Part shown: positions 1 through 11,819 of the stretch, piece by piece
Position numbering within the stretch: position 1 is the stretch's first letter
Layout of the letters: each line of letters begins with the position of its first letter
Assembly (NCBI GenBank): GCA_016946835.1
Contig: JACVTC010000155.1
Span: forward strand, 122,501-186,500
Reading direction: 5' to 3'
Length of the DNA stretch: 64,000 bases
Source: Neocallimastix lanati (nom. inval.)
Taxonomy: Eukaryota; Neocallimastigomycota; Neocallimastigomycetes; Neocallimastigales; Neocallimastigaceae
The notes under the pieces: model-generated
What the model saw: the letters and a program-made list of their open reading frames with translations, nothing else
What the model was told of the DNA's origin: nothing
Database searches by the model: none
Made by a program: the position numbers and the translations under genes

Positions 1-159
1 GTATAAAATTTGTGTAACTAAGTAAAAAAAATTAAATAATTTTTCCAAAAAAAATCAAAGTTTTATAAATTTTATATTCCCTATAACAAAAAAATAAGTT
101 TAAATAAAAAAAAATTATATGTTTAATATTTATTCTAAGGTTTCTTTTCATCTTATAAT

Positions 160-219
160 GTGTTTCAGGCGCCCGGATTCTCCACCAAATTTTTATGATA
201 CGGGCTGGGGTTGAAACAC
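160..219. other. GC-rich structured island (stem-loop)
   Basis: In DNA that is otherwise almost pure A/T, these 60 bases are GC-rich. They are closed by a perfect 8-bp stem (GTGTTTCA with TGAAACAC), followed by an inner 5-bp stem GCCCG/CGGGC at 171-175 and 201-205 and a 25-nt loop. This looks like a conserved structured RNA or the core of a repeat family. A minus-strand reading frame crosses it, but nothing else supports coding. I could not match it to a tRNA or to a hammerhead core. Confidence 0.4.
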
Positions 220-870
220 TAAGATATTCAAAACAAAAAAAAATAAATATTAACACATAACTATAAAAATAAATTTGGAAACAAGAAAAAAAAATTAAAT
301 TTTAAAATATTCTTTATTTAAATTTAAAATTAAAATTATTTGTTCCCCGTATTAAAAAAGAAAGAAATTTATTCTTCTTTTTATACTTTTATTTTAATAC
401 ATTTTATTTATTATTAATATAATCTTTATAAAAAAACTATTATAACTATTTTATTTTAATTTTTAACTATTATTTTAAATTATTTTTTTAAAAAAAAATT
501 AACATTTATTAAATTAAAATATAAAAATTAATTTAGAGATTGTATCACGAAGGGCATTCCGGGCGGTAGCTTCTTCTTGATATTGTTTTTCAGAGAGAGA
601 ATTATACAGAATTGATATTTTCTGTATTTTAGATCATTTTTATTATTGGAATTCTTCTGTATTTTAGTTCATTTTTATTTTAATAAAGATTAAATTTATT
701 TTTGATTTTTGTTTTATTTTTAGTTTATTTCAAAGAATTAGAAAATATTATACAGAAACTTATAATTCTGTATTTTATATCAAATATTTATTGAAATAGG
801 TTTTTATTATTCTTAATATAAAAATAAGAATTAGTAATGATTTAAATATTATATAATTTTTAATATGAAT
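220..870. other. AT-rich stretch without genes
   Basis: I see no gene here. A short GC-richer patch lies near 541-575. Two small hairpins built on ACAGAA/TTCTGT occur near 607-630 and 751-770, with a repeated TCTGTATTTTA motif around them. Confidence 0.5.
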
Positions 871-874
871 ATTT

Positions 875-1200
875 AGTAATAATTTTTATTATATTTAATA
901 TTAATAAAATATTTAATAATTATTTTTATTAGATTTGATATTAATAAAAGATTTTAATAATAATATTTAATAATAATTTTTATTATATTTAATATTAATA
1001 AAAGAATTTATAAGAATATTTAATAATAATTTTTATTATATTTGATATTAATAAAGGATTTTAATAAGAATATTTAATAATAATTTTTATTATATTTGAT
1101 ATTAATAAAAGAAATTTATAAGAATATTTAATAATAATTTTTATTATATTTGATATTAATAAAAGATTTTAATAAGAATATTTAATAATAATTTTATTTT
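875..1200. repeat. 54-bp tandem repeat array, about six units
   Basis: The units begin with TAATAATTTTTATTATATTT, visible at about 971, 1024, 1078, 1132 and 1186, so the period is 53-54 bp. Units alternate slightly in the spacer (GATTTTAATAAG versus GAATTTATAAG), which suggests a two-unit higher-order pattern. The array ends near a GC-richer island at 1236-1345. Confidence 0.8.
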
Positions 1201-1235
1201 ATTATTATTAAGAGTATTTAATAGGAAATACAAGG

Positions 1236-1345
1236 TATTTAGTGACACCCCGTATCAAAGTTAGTAAAATTGTTGCTGTAGTCTGGTGGTAATACACCAT
1301 GACAATGAAGCCGAATTTCTTAGGTTAGACTTAAACCCTTTCCCA
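1236..1345. other. GC-richer island, weakly tRNA-like
   Basis: The stretch contains TAGTCTGGTGGTAATAC, which resembles a tRNA D-arm or box A. About 35 bases later comes GGTTAGACTTAAACC, which resembles a T-arm or box B only loosely. No acceptor stem or clean T-loop could be drawn. A tRNA-derived short repeat or tRNA relic is possible; a working tRNA is not supported. Confidence 0.2.
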
Positions 1346-1914
1346 TTCTAAATTATTTTTAGTTAATTAATTAAATTATTGTAGAAAGTTTTAGAGTTTC
1401 TTTGGTTAATATTATATAACTAAATGAAACTAGAAAGTTCTATTTTAACAATTATTTTATCATTTTTTTATAAGATTCATTTTATAGAAAGAAAACTTAA
1501 TTTTTCGAACTTTCGTTAATCTCAACTTTTTCCGAAACTGTTTTTCCGAAAAAGTATATATAAGCGTGAATTTCTCAACAAAAAAAATAATTTTTCTTTG
1601 TGCTTTTATTAACTAGTTAAAGGTAATTCGAAATATTACAATAACTAATTAATAATAAAAAAAAATAATAATAAATTTTATATTTTAATAAAAATATTAA
1701 TAAAACAAATTTTTTAAGAAAACGAATTACTTATTAGTGTAGACCTATTGGGTGTAAACCGTTACACTAGTTAAATCTAATTTTATTTAGTTGATTAGTA
1801 AATTAAGTTAAATTATTTACCAATAATAAAATTATTAATATGTATAAAAAATAACTCGAATAGAGATTTGTTAAATTATCTTAGCCTTTAAAATTAGTTA
1901 TTATTCGTTATTTT
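1346..1914. other. Non-coding, hairpin-bearing AT-rich DNA
   Basis: No coding potential is visible. At 1735-1769 a 7-bp stem TAGTGTA/TACACTA encloses a GC-richer 21-nt loop. Smaller imperfect hairpins with AAGTTTT/GAAAGTT and CCGAAA-type arms lie between 1380 and 1560. Confidence 0.4.
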
Positions 1915-4290
1915 CCTTAATAATAAACTTACCTTTTACTGTAAGAAATAATAATTTACTAATAAATAATTATTATTTCTTAGCCTTTATAATTATTGAT
2001 AATAATTATAAATTTATTTAAATTATAACAAATTTTATTTAATTAATTATTAATTATTCATTTATAAATAATTATATTTATTTAATAATACATTTAATTA
2101 TTAAATTTATTAGTTTTAGTTTATTTATTTGATTAAATTGTAAACAAACACATTATGTATTTTATTATGTATTTAATAATGTATTCTCTATTTTATTTAT
2201 TTAATATTATCAATATTTTATTTTCCTTTTATGTAAATTTATTATTTAAAAATCGAAATATTTTTAATTATCTTATTCTTTTATTTTCGATCATTAGATT
2301 AGATTAGGAATCGGTTAATTAGGGTTTTTCCAATTTCTTCTTAAAAGTAATTGGTTTTACTTTATATGATGATCGATATGTATTGAATATCGATCAAAAA
2401 TCTTATCTATGTTTTTCTGTCTAATCTTTTCCTAGATAAGAAATTTGTTAAGATTTGAAAAACCTTTTTTATTTAACCTTATTTCACAAAAAAATATAAA
2501 TAAGGCTCTTGAGTTCTCTTTAAGAAATCAAGAGTTATTATTATAAAAACCTAAATATAATAATAATAATAATAATTTATATTTTATCTTTAAATAAATA
2601 ATAAAATAATTTCTAATAAAAAATATTTTACAAAATAAATTTTATCTAAACATTCTTCTATTTTGTGCAGTGTTATTATTAAATTAAGTTTATAATAATG
2701 ATTCAGGTAAAAAATTATTTAATTATATTATCTCAACTTAATGAATTAATCGTTAAGTTGAAGTTAATAATCATATTAAGTAATAGTACTTAGTATGATT
2801 ATTACATTTACTGTAATAATTTCTACAAAAATATAAAAATTATTATCTATTAATATTAATTAACTATTAATATTAATTAGAACAAAATAAAATAAAAGTT
2901 TAAATACTTACCTTATAAGAGAGAGTTTATTATAAGAAACTATAATAAACTTAGAACACTAAGTGTGAGGTGAATAATAAAAATATGTTTTATGATAACT
3001 TATTAATATGTTTTATTATTAAATATTTTAGATTTTTATTATAAATTTTATTTTGAAATTATTATAAATTTTTTATTTAAGATTTAAATATTTTATTAAA
3101 AAATTATGAATAATTTTTATTATTATTAAAATTTCTTATAATAATAACTCTTGATTTTCGAAAGGAAACTCAAGAGTCCTTTTTATATTTTAAAATAAAG
3201 AAATAAAGAATTTTCTAATCTTAACAAAATACTTTCCAGGAAAAGATTAGTAGAAAAATCTATGTAATAATCATACTAAGTGCTATTACTTAATATGATT
3301 ATTAACTTCAACTTAACGACTAATTAATTAAGTTGAGGAAAATAAAAATAAAACAAAATTATACCTTTGTTGAGTTTATTATAAAATTAATTATAATAAT
3401 AACACAAAAGTAAAAGAAGGAATATTTGGATAAATTTGATTTAAAAAAATATGTTTCTTGAATAAAATATTTTATTAATTTATTAAAGTTTAAAATATAA
3501 AATTGCTATTATTATAACTATATTTTTATAATAATAACTTTTGATTTCTTAAAGGGAAATCAAGAGCCTTATTTATATTTTTTTATGGAAATAAGGTTAA
3601 ATAAAAAGGGTTTTCTAATCTTAAAAAATATCTTATCTAGAAAAAGATTAGAAGAAAAAACTAGATAAGTTTTTTGATCGATATTCTATTCATATCGATC
3701 ATCGTATATATTAAGTAAAACCAAATATATTATTTTATATTTGGATAAAACCTTAATATATCGATTTTCTAAATTTTAATTTAGATCATCAAATAAAAGG
3801 AAAAATCAATAATAACCGGAATGATCTAAATTATTCTATTTTTCTAAATATTATTTTTAAAATCTAATCTAAACTTATTAAAATAAAACTATCTTTAAAC
3901 TAGAATACAGAATTATAAAAAATTCAGAAACTTATTAATTGTTCTTTTAAATGTACAATGTAAAAAATAAATAAAACTAATGTTTACATTAACTTGATAA
4001 TTGAATGAATAACTAAATAAAATTAATAATATTAATAAGTGTACATGTAATAATTATTTAAATAAATTTTCTAATATTATTTAAGTGTATTAATAATTAT
4101 AATTATAATAAATTTGATAATAATATCTCAATATATGAATTAACTATAATTTAAATAAATTAATAATTATTATCAATAATTATAAAGACTAAGAAATATT
4201 AATTATTTATTAATAAATAATTATTATTTCTTACAACCTAGAAAGATTTCTATACTTATTGTTTATAGTATTATTAAGGAAAACCAAGTT
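1915..4290. repeat. Long imperfect inverted repeat (arms about 0.9-1.0 kb)
   Basis: The left arm (about 1915-2830) is the reverse complement of the right arm (about 3262-4290), around a spacer of about 430 bp. Anchors I checked: 2735-2810 with 3262-3337; 2490-2545 with 3530-3580; 2370-2450 with 3640-3700; and 1940-2000 with 4165-4240. Similarity looks like 85-90% in the best blocks and is looser outside them. Each arm also contains its own short hairpins, for example AATAATCATA with TATGATTATT and CTCTTGA with TCAAGAG. Part of the right arm recurs as a direct copy at 3141-3262. No reading frame is present. It could be a foldback element, the fused ends of a lost DNA transposon, or a hairpin-RNA locus. 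Confidence 0.8.
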
Positions 4291-4585
4291 TATGGAAAAA
4301 CCTTAATAACCGATGTTCTAAATTACGTAAGTTAAACGGATAAATTAATTCACACTTTAACAATTTAACCGAATTAACTTATGAATAAAATTAAGAAAAA
4401 TACAAAAATAGATAAAGAAATGAATATAGAAATATATAAAATACATACAAAATAAATACAAAATGTATTTAATAAAATTTAATATATAATTTAATAAAAT
4501 TTGTTACGTTATTAATAATTAATTAATTATAATATTATGTAAACTTAATAATTATTTTATAAATAAATAAATAAAGAATGTAATA
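4291..4585. other. AT-rich flank between inverted repeat and minisatellite
   Basis: No gene is visible. The first 40 bases carry a further degenerate copy of the GGAAAAACCTTAATAACCG motif found inside the inverted-repeat arms. Confidence 0.4.
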
Positions 4586-5350
4586 ATATAAGTATATAAA
4601 TAAAATAAAATAAAATAAAGTAAATAGTAGAATATGAATATAAAGAACGGATTGAATAAAATAAAATAAAATAAATAGTAGAATATAAATATAAAGTACA
4701 GATTGAATAAAATAAAATAAAATAAAATAAAATAAATAGTAGAATATGAATATAAAGTACAGATTGAATAAAATAAAATAAAATAAAATAAAATAAAATA
4801 AAATAAAATAAAATAAAATAAATAGTAGAATATGAATATAAAGTACAGATTGAATAAAATAAAATAAAATAAATAGTAGAATATAAATATAAAGTACAGA
4901 TTGAATAAAATAAAATAAAATAAATAGTAGAATATGAATATAAAGTATAGATTGAATAAAATAAAATAAAATAAAATAAATAGTAGAATATGAATATAAA
5001 GTACGTATTTAATAAAATAAAATAAAATAAATAGTAGAATATGAATATAAAGTATAGATTGAATAAAATAAAATAAAATAAATAGAATATGAATATAAAG
5101 TATAGATTGAATAAAATAAAATAAAATAAATAGAATATGAATATAAAGTATAGATTGAATAAAATAAAATAAAATAAATAGAATATGAATATAAAGTATA
5201 GATTGAATAAAATAAAATAAAATAAATAGTAGAATATGAATATAAAGTATAGATTGAATAAAATAAAATAAAATAAATAGTAGAATATGAATATAAAGTA
5301 TAGATTGAATAAAATAAAATAAAATAAATAGTAGAATATGAATATAAAGT
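4586..5350. repeat. Composite AAAAT minisatellite, left half
   Basis: Units of roughly 45-65 bp consist of a fixed block (GTAGAATATGAATATAAAGT then A(C/T)AGATTGAAT) followed by a variable run of AAAAT pentamers. About fourteen units are visible. Long minus-strand open frames here are by-products of the repeat and not genes. The array is interrupted at 5350 by a copia element and resumes at 10327. Confidence 0.9.
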
Positions 5351-5527
5351 TGTTAAAATTATAGTAAATAAGATTAAGCACATTATGCTTTATTATAGAT
5401 AAAATTTATATAAATACATGTAATAATTATCATTTTAAATGTGATTCTTCCTTATTAAATAAAATAATATTATTAAAACAAATAATAAAATTATAAAGAG
5501 TTCATTTAGAACTTCATATTTTTAACA
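5351..5527 (+). repeat. 5' LTR of the copia element
   Basis: 177 bp, with TGTTAAAA and TTTTTAACA ends. It is almost identical to the 3' LTR. The AAAGT target duplication sits immediately upstream. Confidence 0.93.
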
Positions 5528-8309
5528 GATTAAAAGTCTCATAGAAGGGACTATAAACATTATATAATGAAATTGTTAATTTAAATATTTAATATATTTA
5601 AAATTTTATTTCAAAATTATTTCATATTAATTAAATAAATATAAATTATATTTTATTAAATTTTTATTAAAAAATTAATTTTTAAGATCATGAGTAAAAA
5701 TAAATCTCATGAAATTTCCGAAGTAAGTTCTGCTTCTTCCTCTTCTACCCCAACTAAAAGTAATCAAGATGAATTACTAAAGGATAATGAAAAGACTCCA
5801 CAGAAGGAAATTTTATTATCCAATAATGATTATAAAGATTTATTAATTAAATCTGTATTCAATTATAAATAATTTAAATTAACAAATGAAAATTTTGAAG
5901 ATTGGTACATTGAATTAAAACGTCATTTAATCGCTCAAGATTATTACGAATATATTGATAAAATTTTCGTATACGATGAAATGAAGAGAAAACAGATTAA
6001 ATATGATTATGCAGTCCAAACCATTATCTCTAGTAGTTTAGATACTGAATCTAAAAAATATTTAAAAGGCTGTAGAACTGCATATCAAATGATTGAAAGA
6101 TTGAAAAAACAATTTTATAAATCAAGAGAATCTTTAATTAATTTATTAAATCAAAAAATTAAAAAATTAGAAATTAGTAATAATAACTATATTTTATATT
6201 TAAATGAACTCAAAACTTTATTTGAACAATATGATTTCGAATGTGATAAATTAAAAAGAAATAGACTTTTAGAAAATGATAAAATAATTTACGCATGCGC
6301 AAAACTCCGTAACATTGGATTTAATTTTACTATTACTTATAAATACAAAACATTTGATGAACTTCAACAGGACCTACAAGATATGTGGGACCATGAAGAA
6401 AGAATTAATAATTACTTAAACCCCCAAAACAATTATATAGTTCAAACTAATTTTGAAAATAACAAAATAAATTATATTTCTAATAATAAGCGTAGTGATC
6501 ACAGAAATAATTTTCATAATAAGTAAAATAATGCAAATAATAATAGTAAAAATACAAAAATACTAAATCAAAATACTGTTTATTATGCCATAAAGATGGA
6601 CACCTACTTGAAGATTGTTTTTATAATCTCCTTAATAAAATTAGGATTAATAAAAATAAAAATTTAACAAATTCAAAAAATATTAATTTTAAAAGAAATA
6701 AATATCACACAAACAAAATAAATGGATATCTTGATGATTCTGAAAATTTTTCTGACTCTAAATAAGATGAATATATTAGTTTTACAGGAAACATTTCATT
6801 ATTACCAAATAATTCAAAATGCAATAGTTTATAAATAATAATGAAACCTCCTGGATTATTGATAGTGGTACCGGATTAAATCTTACAAATAATTTAAATC
6901 AATTAGAAAATATTCAACATTCTAATGATAAAACTATTATTTATCCAAACGGCTATACTGACAATATAAAATGTTTGGGAATTATAACGGTAAATTCAAA
7001 AACTCAATATTTAAATTATCAAATGTGCACTACGCACCTAATATCAAAAATAATTTAATTTCAACGCATCACATTTTAAGATTTGGAAATAAAATTATTA
7101 TGGATAATATCAAAAATAGAGACAGATTAAGAATTATTGATATAAACAACAAAATAATTGCTAATATTTATGCTAATGATGAAAACTTATTTATGTTTAA
7201 TACAACTCCAAATTTTAATATAATTAATTCTGATATTAAAAATTTAAATTCCGATATTAATAATAATTATTCTGTAAATAATATAGATTTTGATTTATGG
7301 CATTCACATCTAGGACATTTTAATAATTATAATAATATTAAAGACTTTGTTTTAAAACATACTTCCTTTCACAATAAAAAAGAATGTCCTGAATGCAAAA
7401 TTAGCAAACTTAAAAAAAAACCATTTTCTTCTTCTGAATCTTTTACAACCCAACCTTTAGAATTAGTCCACACTGATGTAGTTGGTAAATTAGATACTTC
7501 TTTTCAAGGCTATAACTATTATCTTACTTTTCTTGGATGACTACTCTCGGAAATGTTGGATTTATCTTTTAAAAAATAAATCTGATGTTTATGACAAATT
7601 TATTGAATTTTATAAATTAACATCTAATTTATATAATTTACCTATCAAAACTTTCAAGTCAGATAATGGTACGGAATATATCAATAAAAATGTTATTTCT
7701 TTTTTAAACAATCATGGAATTAGTTTCATTCATACTATTCCTGGTTATCCTCAACAAAATGGACGTGCCGAACGATTAAATCAAACATTAAATAACTGTG
7801 CAAAAACTCTTCTCAATTCTGCCAAATTACCACTGTCATTTTGGGATTCTGCTATAAAATGTGCCGCCTTTTTGTATAACTCTAACCCTCATTCCAGTGT
7901 AAATTTCAAAATTCCTAATGAACTATTTTTTAATAAACCCGTTGATATTTCTCATTTTAAAGTATTTGGTTGTAAAGCATTTTTCTTTAATAATCACAAG
8001 TCTAATAAATTTGAAAATAACTCTAAACAAGGTATATTTCTTGAATATCCTTAAAACTCTTCTGGTTACCGTATTTTAGATATCTCTACCAATTCCATTA
8101 TCACTGCTAGAGATGTTTATTTTATGGAGGATATTCCTGGTACAATTGACACTTCATTCTTCTCTTCCAATATTATTGATTCCTTGTTCAGTTATCCTAA
8201 TTTATCGATTGAGGGGGAAGGATCTAATATTCAATCAATAAATTCTAATTTAAATAATAATAATAATACTAATACTAATAATAATAATAATAATAATAAT
8301 AATATTAAT

Positions 8310-8360
<51 letters not shown>

Positions 8361-10149
8361 GATGATAAAAAAATCAACGAAAATAATAATTTTAAAGATA
8401 TCAATATAAATAGAAAAAGAAGAATTCAAGATGAAGAAGTCTCAGATGATGACTCTGATGATGACTCTGATACTTAAACTTTAAGTTCAAGAAAACAAAA
8501 GTTATCTGAAAATAAAAATATAATAAAAAACATAAAATTTTTAACATTATGACACAATGTCCAAGTACTTATGAGGAAGCTATGATTTCAAGAGAATCAA
8601 GAGAATGGAACATAGCAATCAAAAATGAAATTAAAAATATGTACGACAAAAATGTAATGACTGTAGTCAATACTGATGACAAACCCAAAAACTCAAACAT
8701 AATAGATACAAGATGGGTATTAGTAATAAAAAGTGACAACACTAAAAAAGCTAGGTAAGTAGCTAAAGGTTATCAACAAAAGGAAGGTAAAGATTTTATT
8801 TCAACATATTCACCTACCGCACAATCAGATAGTTTGAGAATTACTACTGCTATTGCATCATTAAATAAATGGAATTTAAAACAATTAGATATAAAAGCAG
8901 CATACTTAAATGCTGATCTCAATGAAAAAATATATATTAAAATACCAAAAGTTGATAGAAATTATAATAAAAATAAGGAATGGCTATTAAAAAAGGCATT
9001 ATACGGTCTAAAACAGGCTGGACGAATGTGGAATGAAGAAATCACAAATTTCTTAAAGTCAATTGGACTTAAACAATACAAATCTGACAAATGTCTATTT
9101 GGAAAATATAATAAAGAAAATAAATTAATAGGATTATTAACATTATATGTTGATGATATCTTAATAACTAGAGAAGATTATGAAATCAAAATCATTATTA
9201 ATAAATTAAAAAATAAATATATAATTTCAAAAGAATCTGATGCAAGAAAAATTATCAGAATAAATATTTACAAAACTAAAGATGGTTATAAAATAAATCA
9301 AGAAGATTATATAAATAAAATTATTAAAAATTATAATATGAATAAAACTAAATTAATCAATTATCCTTGTAGAAAAATTTCAAAATATGAAAGAGTAAAT
9401 GAAAAACCTGTTGATGTTGGAAAATAAAAATCTCTTTTAGGTTCACTTTTGTATGTCGCTATTAAATCCAGACCTGATATTACTTATGCAGTTAACCAAG
9501 CATCAAGAAATTGCGAACATCCAACAACAATAGATTATAAAGCTTTATTAATGATTTTACAATATTTAAAAGTTACAATTCACAAATCAATTCATTATAA
9601 TGGAAAAAATATATTAGTTGGATTTTCAGATGTAGACTATGCAAATGACGAAGCTACAAGAAGGTCAGTTAGTGGTTATATATTTTTACTTGGTAATAGT
9701 TCTATTTCGTGGAAATCTCAAAATCAAAGAAACGTCACTTTTTCCACTGCTGAAGCTGAATTTGTTAGTTTAACTAAATGTGCTAAACATGGTATATGGT
9801 TAAAAAATTTATTTGAAGAAATTACTAACAATAATGTATTAATAAAAATTAAAGTAGATAATAAAGCTTGTATAGCAATTGCTGAAGATGAAAATGCCAA
9901 AGGAAGATGTAAACATATTGATACAAAATAAAAATTTATTCAAGAAAAAATAAAAGAAAAGAACATAAAATTAGAATATGTTAGAACTACTGAAATGCTT
10001 GCTGATCCATTAACTAAACCAGTTTCTGGCATTAATATTAAAAAATTCAATGATATAATATATGATAATTAAATAAATTAAATAATAAATAAAATGTATT
10101 TATAAATTATTGATAATAAAATTTTAATAAAGTCATAATGTAGGGGGAA

Positions 10150-10326
10150 TGTTAAAATTATAGTAAATAAGATTAAGCACATTATGCTTTATTATAGATA
10201 AAATTTATATAAATACATGTAATAATTATCATTTTAAATGTGATTCTTCCTTATTAAATAAAATATTATTATTAAAACAAATAATAAAATTATAAAGAGT
10301 TCATTTAGAACTTCATATTTTTAACA
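10150..10326 (+). repeat. 3' LTR of the copia element
   Basis: 177 bp, preceded by a purine-rich tract ending at 10149 and followed by the second AAAGT target copy at 10327-10331, after which the minisatellite resumes. Confidence 0.93.
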
Positions 10327-10826
10327 AAAGTACAGATTGAATAAAATAAAATAAAATAAATAGTTGAATATGAATATAAAGTACAGATTGAATAAAATAA
10401 AATAAAATAAAATAAATAGTAGAATATGAATATAAAGTATAGATTGAATAAAATAAAATAAAATAAAATAAAATAAAATAAAATAAATAGTAGAATATGA
10501 ATATAAAGTATAGATTGAATAAAATAAAATAAAATAAAATAAAATAAAATAAAATAAAATAAAATAAAATAAAATAAAATAAAATAAAATAAAATAAAAT
10601 AAAATAAAATAAAATAAAATAAAATAAAATAAAATAAAATAAAATAAAATAAAATAAAATAAAATAAAATAAAATAAAATAAAATAAAATAAAATAAAAT
10701 AAAATAAAATAAAATAAAATAAAATAAAATAAAATAAAATAAAATAAAATAAAATAAAATAAAATAAAATAAAATAAAATAAAATAAAATAAAATAAAAT
10801 AAAATAAAATAAAATAAAATAATATT
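10327..10826. repeat. Composite AAAAT minisatellite, right half with long pure pentamer run
   Basis: This continues the 4586-5350 array. After three composite units, a run of pure TAAAA/AAAAT pentamers covers about 300 bp, roughly sixty copies, with no visible interruption. Such purity indicates recent expansion by slippage. Confidence 0.9.
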
Positions 10827-10839
10827 AATAAAAACTTAA

Positions 10840-10875
10840 CCATTAATAAATTATCATCCAATAATTTATTAATGG
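10840..10875. other. Perfect 15-bp hairpin
   Basis: CCATTAATAAATTAT is followed by the loop CATCCA and then its exact reverse complement. It lies just outside the pentamer run. Its function is unknown; it could mark the edge of the array or a transcript terminator. Confidence 0.5.
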
Positions 10876-10954
10876 ATGATAAAAATTTAAATATATTCTT
10901 AATAAAGTATTTCATATTAAAAAATGTTAATTTAGAATCCAATTTAATATATTA

Positions 10955-11760
10955 ATTGATTAAAGCTTCCTACCGCAGTTATTTTATTGAAATTGCTTTT
11001 AAATATTTTATATTTGATAATGATTTTATTTAAATTTCCTTCATTATTATAAGAATAAAGAAAGATTTTCACATTGACAATTATCACATATTATTAAAAA
11101 GGAAAAAAGTAAAATTCAGAAAATGAAACACAACCTATTAAAAATAATCCTTTTTAAAAAAGTATTATATACAGAAGATCTTTTAATTGGTCACACCAAT
11201 TATAAATCATTAATCCAAGATATTTATATAATTCTTGAAATACATAGTCTAGGTGAATATGTACATGAAAACCTCTTACCCAAGATAGAGATTTCAAAAA
11301 TTAAAAATGAAGAAATTAATTAAAGTCAAATATAATAAAAAATATGGTCTATGATATTAAAGTTACAGAAGAAATGCTGGAAGAAAATAGAAATGCAAAA
11401 TTCATATTAATTCACAGCATTTCACCAAAATTAAAAGAAAAAATTAATTTTAATTTATATACATCACATGAAATATGGAACATTTTAAAAAGCACTTATG
11501 AAAAAAATGAACGAGAAAGAAAATCAGACATAAAAAAACGAATTAGAACATATGAGGTTTAACTTGGAAAACGATGACATTTCTTTATTTATATCTAACA
11601 TATAAAACTTATTTTCAGAATTAATTAAATTTAAAAATAGAACTAACCAATAAAGAAAAATGTGATTATTTATACAATATGTTTTCAAAAACACTTATAT
11701 ATGACACAAATTTTGATTAAAATGAAAATGAAAAAAATAAAAAATAAAAATAAAAATAAA
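10955..11760 (+). mobile_element. Ty1/copia gag fossil (partial)
   Basis: The translated plus strand holds a copia-type gag (UBN2 family) pattern: a start resembling 'ILEIHSLGEYV', a region resembling 'SISPKLKEKINFN' and 'EIWNILKSTYE'. Only gag is recognisable. It is broken in several places and no LTRs were found next to it. It is older than the element at 5351-10326. Confidence 0.65.
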
Positions 11761-11819
11761 ATTATAAATAATAAATAATAAATAATAAATAATAATAAAT
11801 AATAAATAATAGGAAGAAG

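Larger units (their letters stand above)
5351..10326 (+). mobile_element. Ty1/copia LTR retrotransposon fossil, nearly full length
   Basis: Two 177-bp LTRs (5351-5527 and 10150-10326) begin TGTTA and end TAACA, and differ at about one position. The host bases AAAGT are duplicated on both sides (5346-5350 and 10327-10331), and a purine-rich tract (TAGGGGGAA) precedes the 3' LTR. Internal parts in order are gag (about 5.7-6.6 kb, with a CCHC-type knuckle near its end), protease (about 6.8-7.0 kb), integrase with HHCC finger (about 7.2-8.1 kb), an Asn-rich linker, reverse transcriptase with YVDD (about 8.5-9.4 kb) and RNase H (about 9.4-10.1 kb). This gag-PR-INT-RT-RH order defines Ty1/copia. 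The coding region is broken in about eight to ten places, so it is a fossil, although the LTRs suggest a recent insertion. Confidence 0.93.

Noticed and set aside
160-219. Hammerhead or twister ribozyme
   Set aside because: No CUGANGA plus GAAA core on either strand. Some twister-like strings (CCCCAG, ATAAAA, GGTGGAG) occur on the minus strand, but the P1/P2 arrangement cannot be completed.
4557-5383. Long minus-strand reading frames over the minisatellite
   Set aside because: They encode only repeating Phe/Ile/Leu/Tyr/Ser units from the AAAAT array and have no start context, domain or homologue.
10313-10942. 209-residue minus-strand frame of FYFIL repeats
   Set aside because: Direct product of the pentamer run plus an LTR edge.
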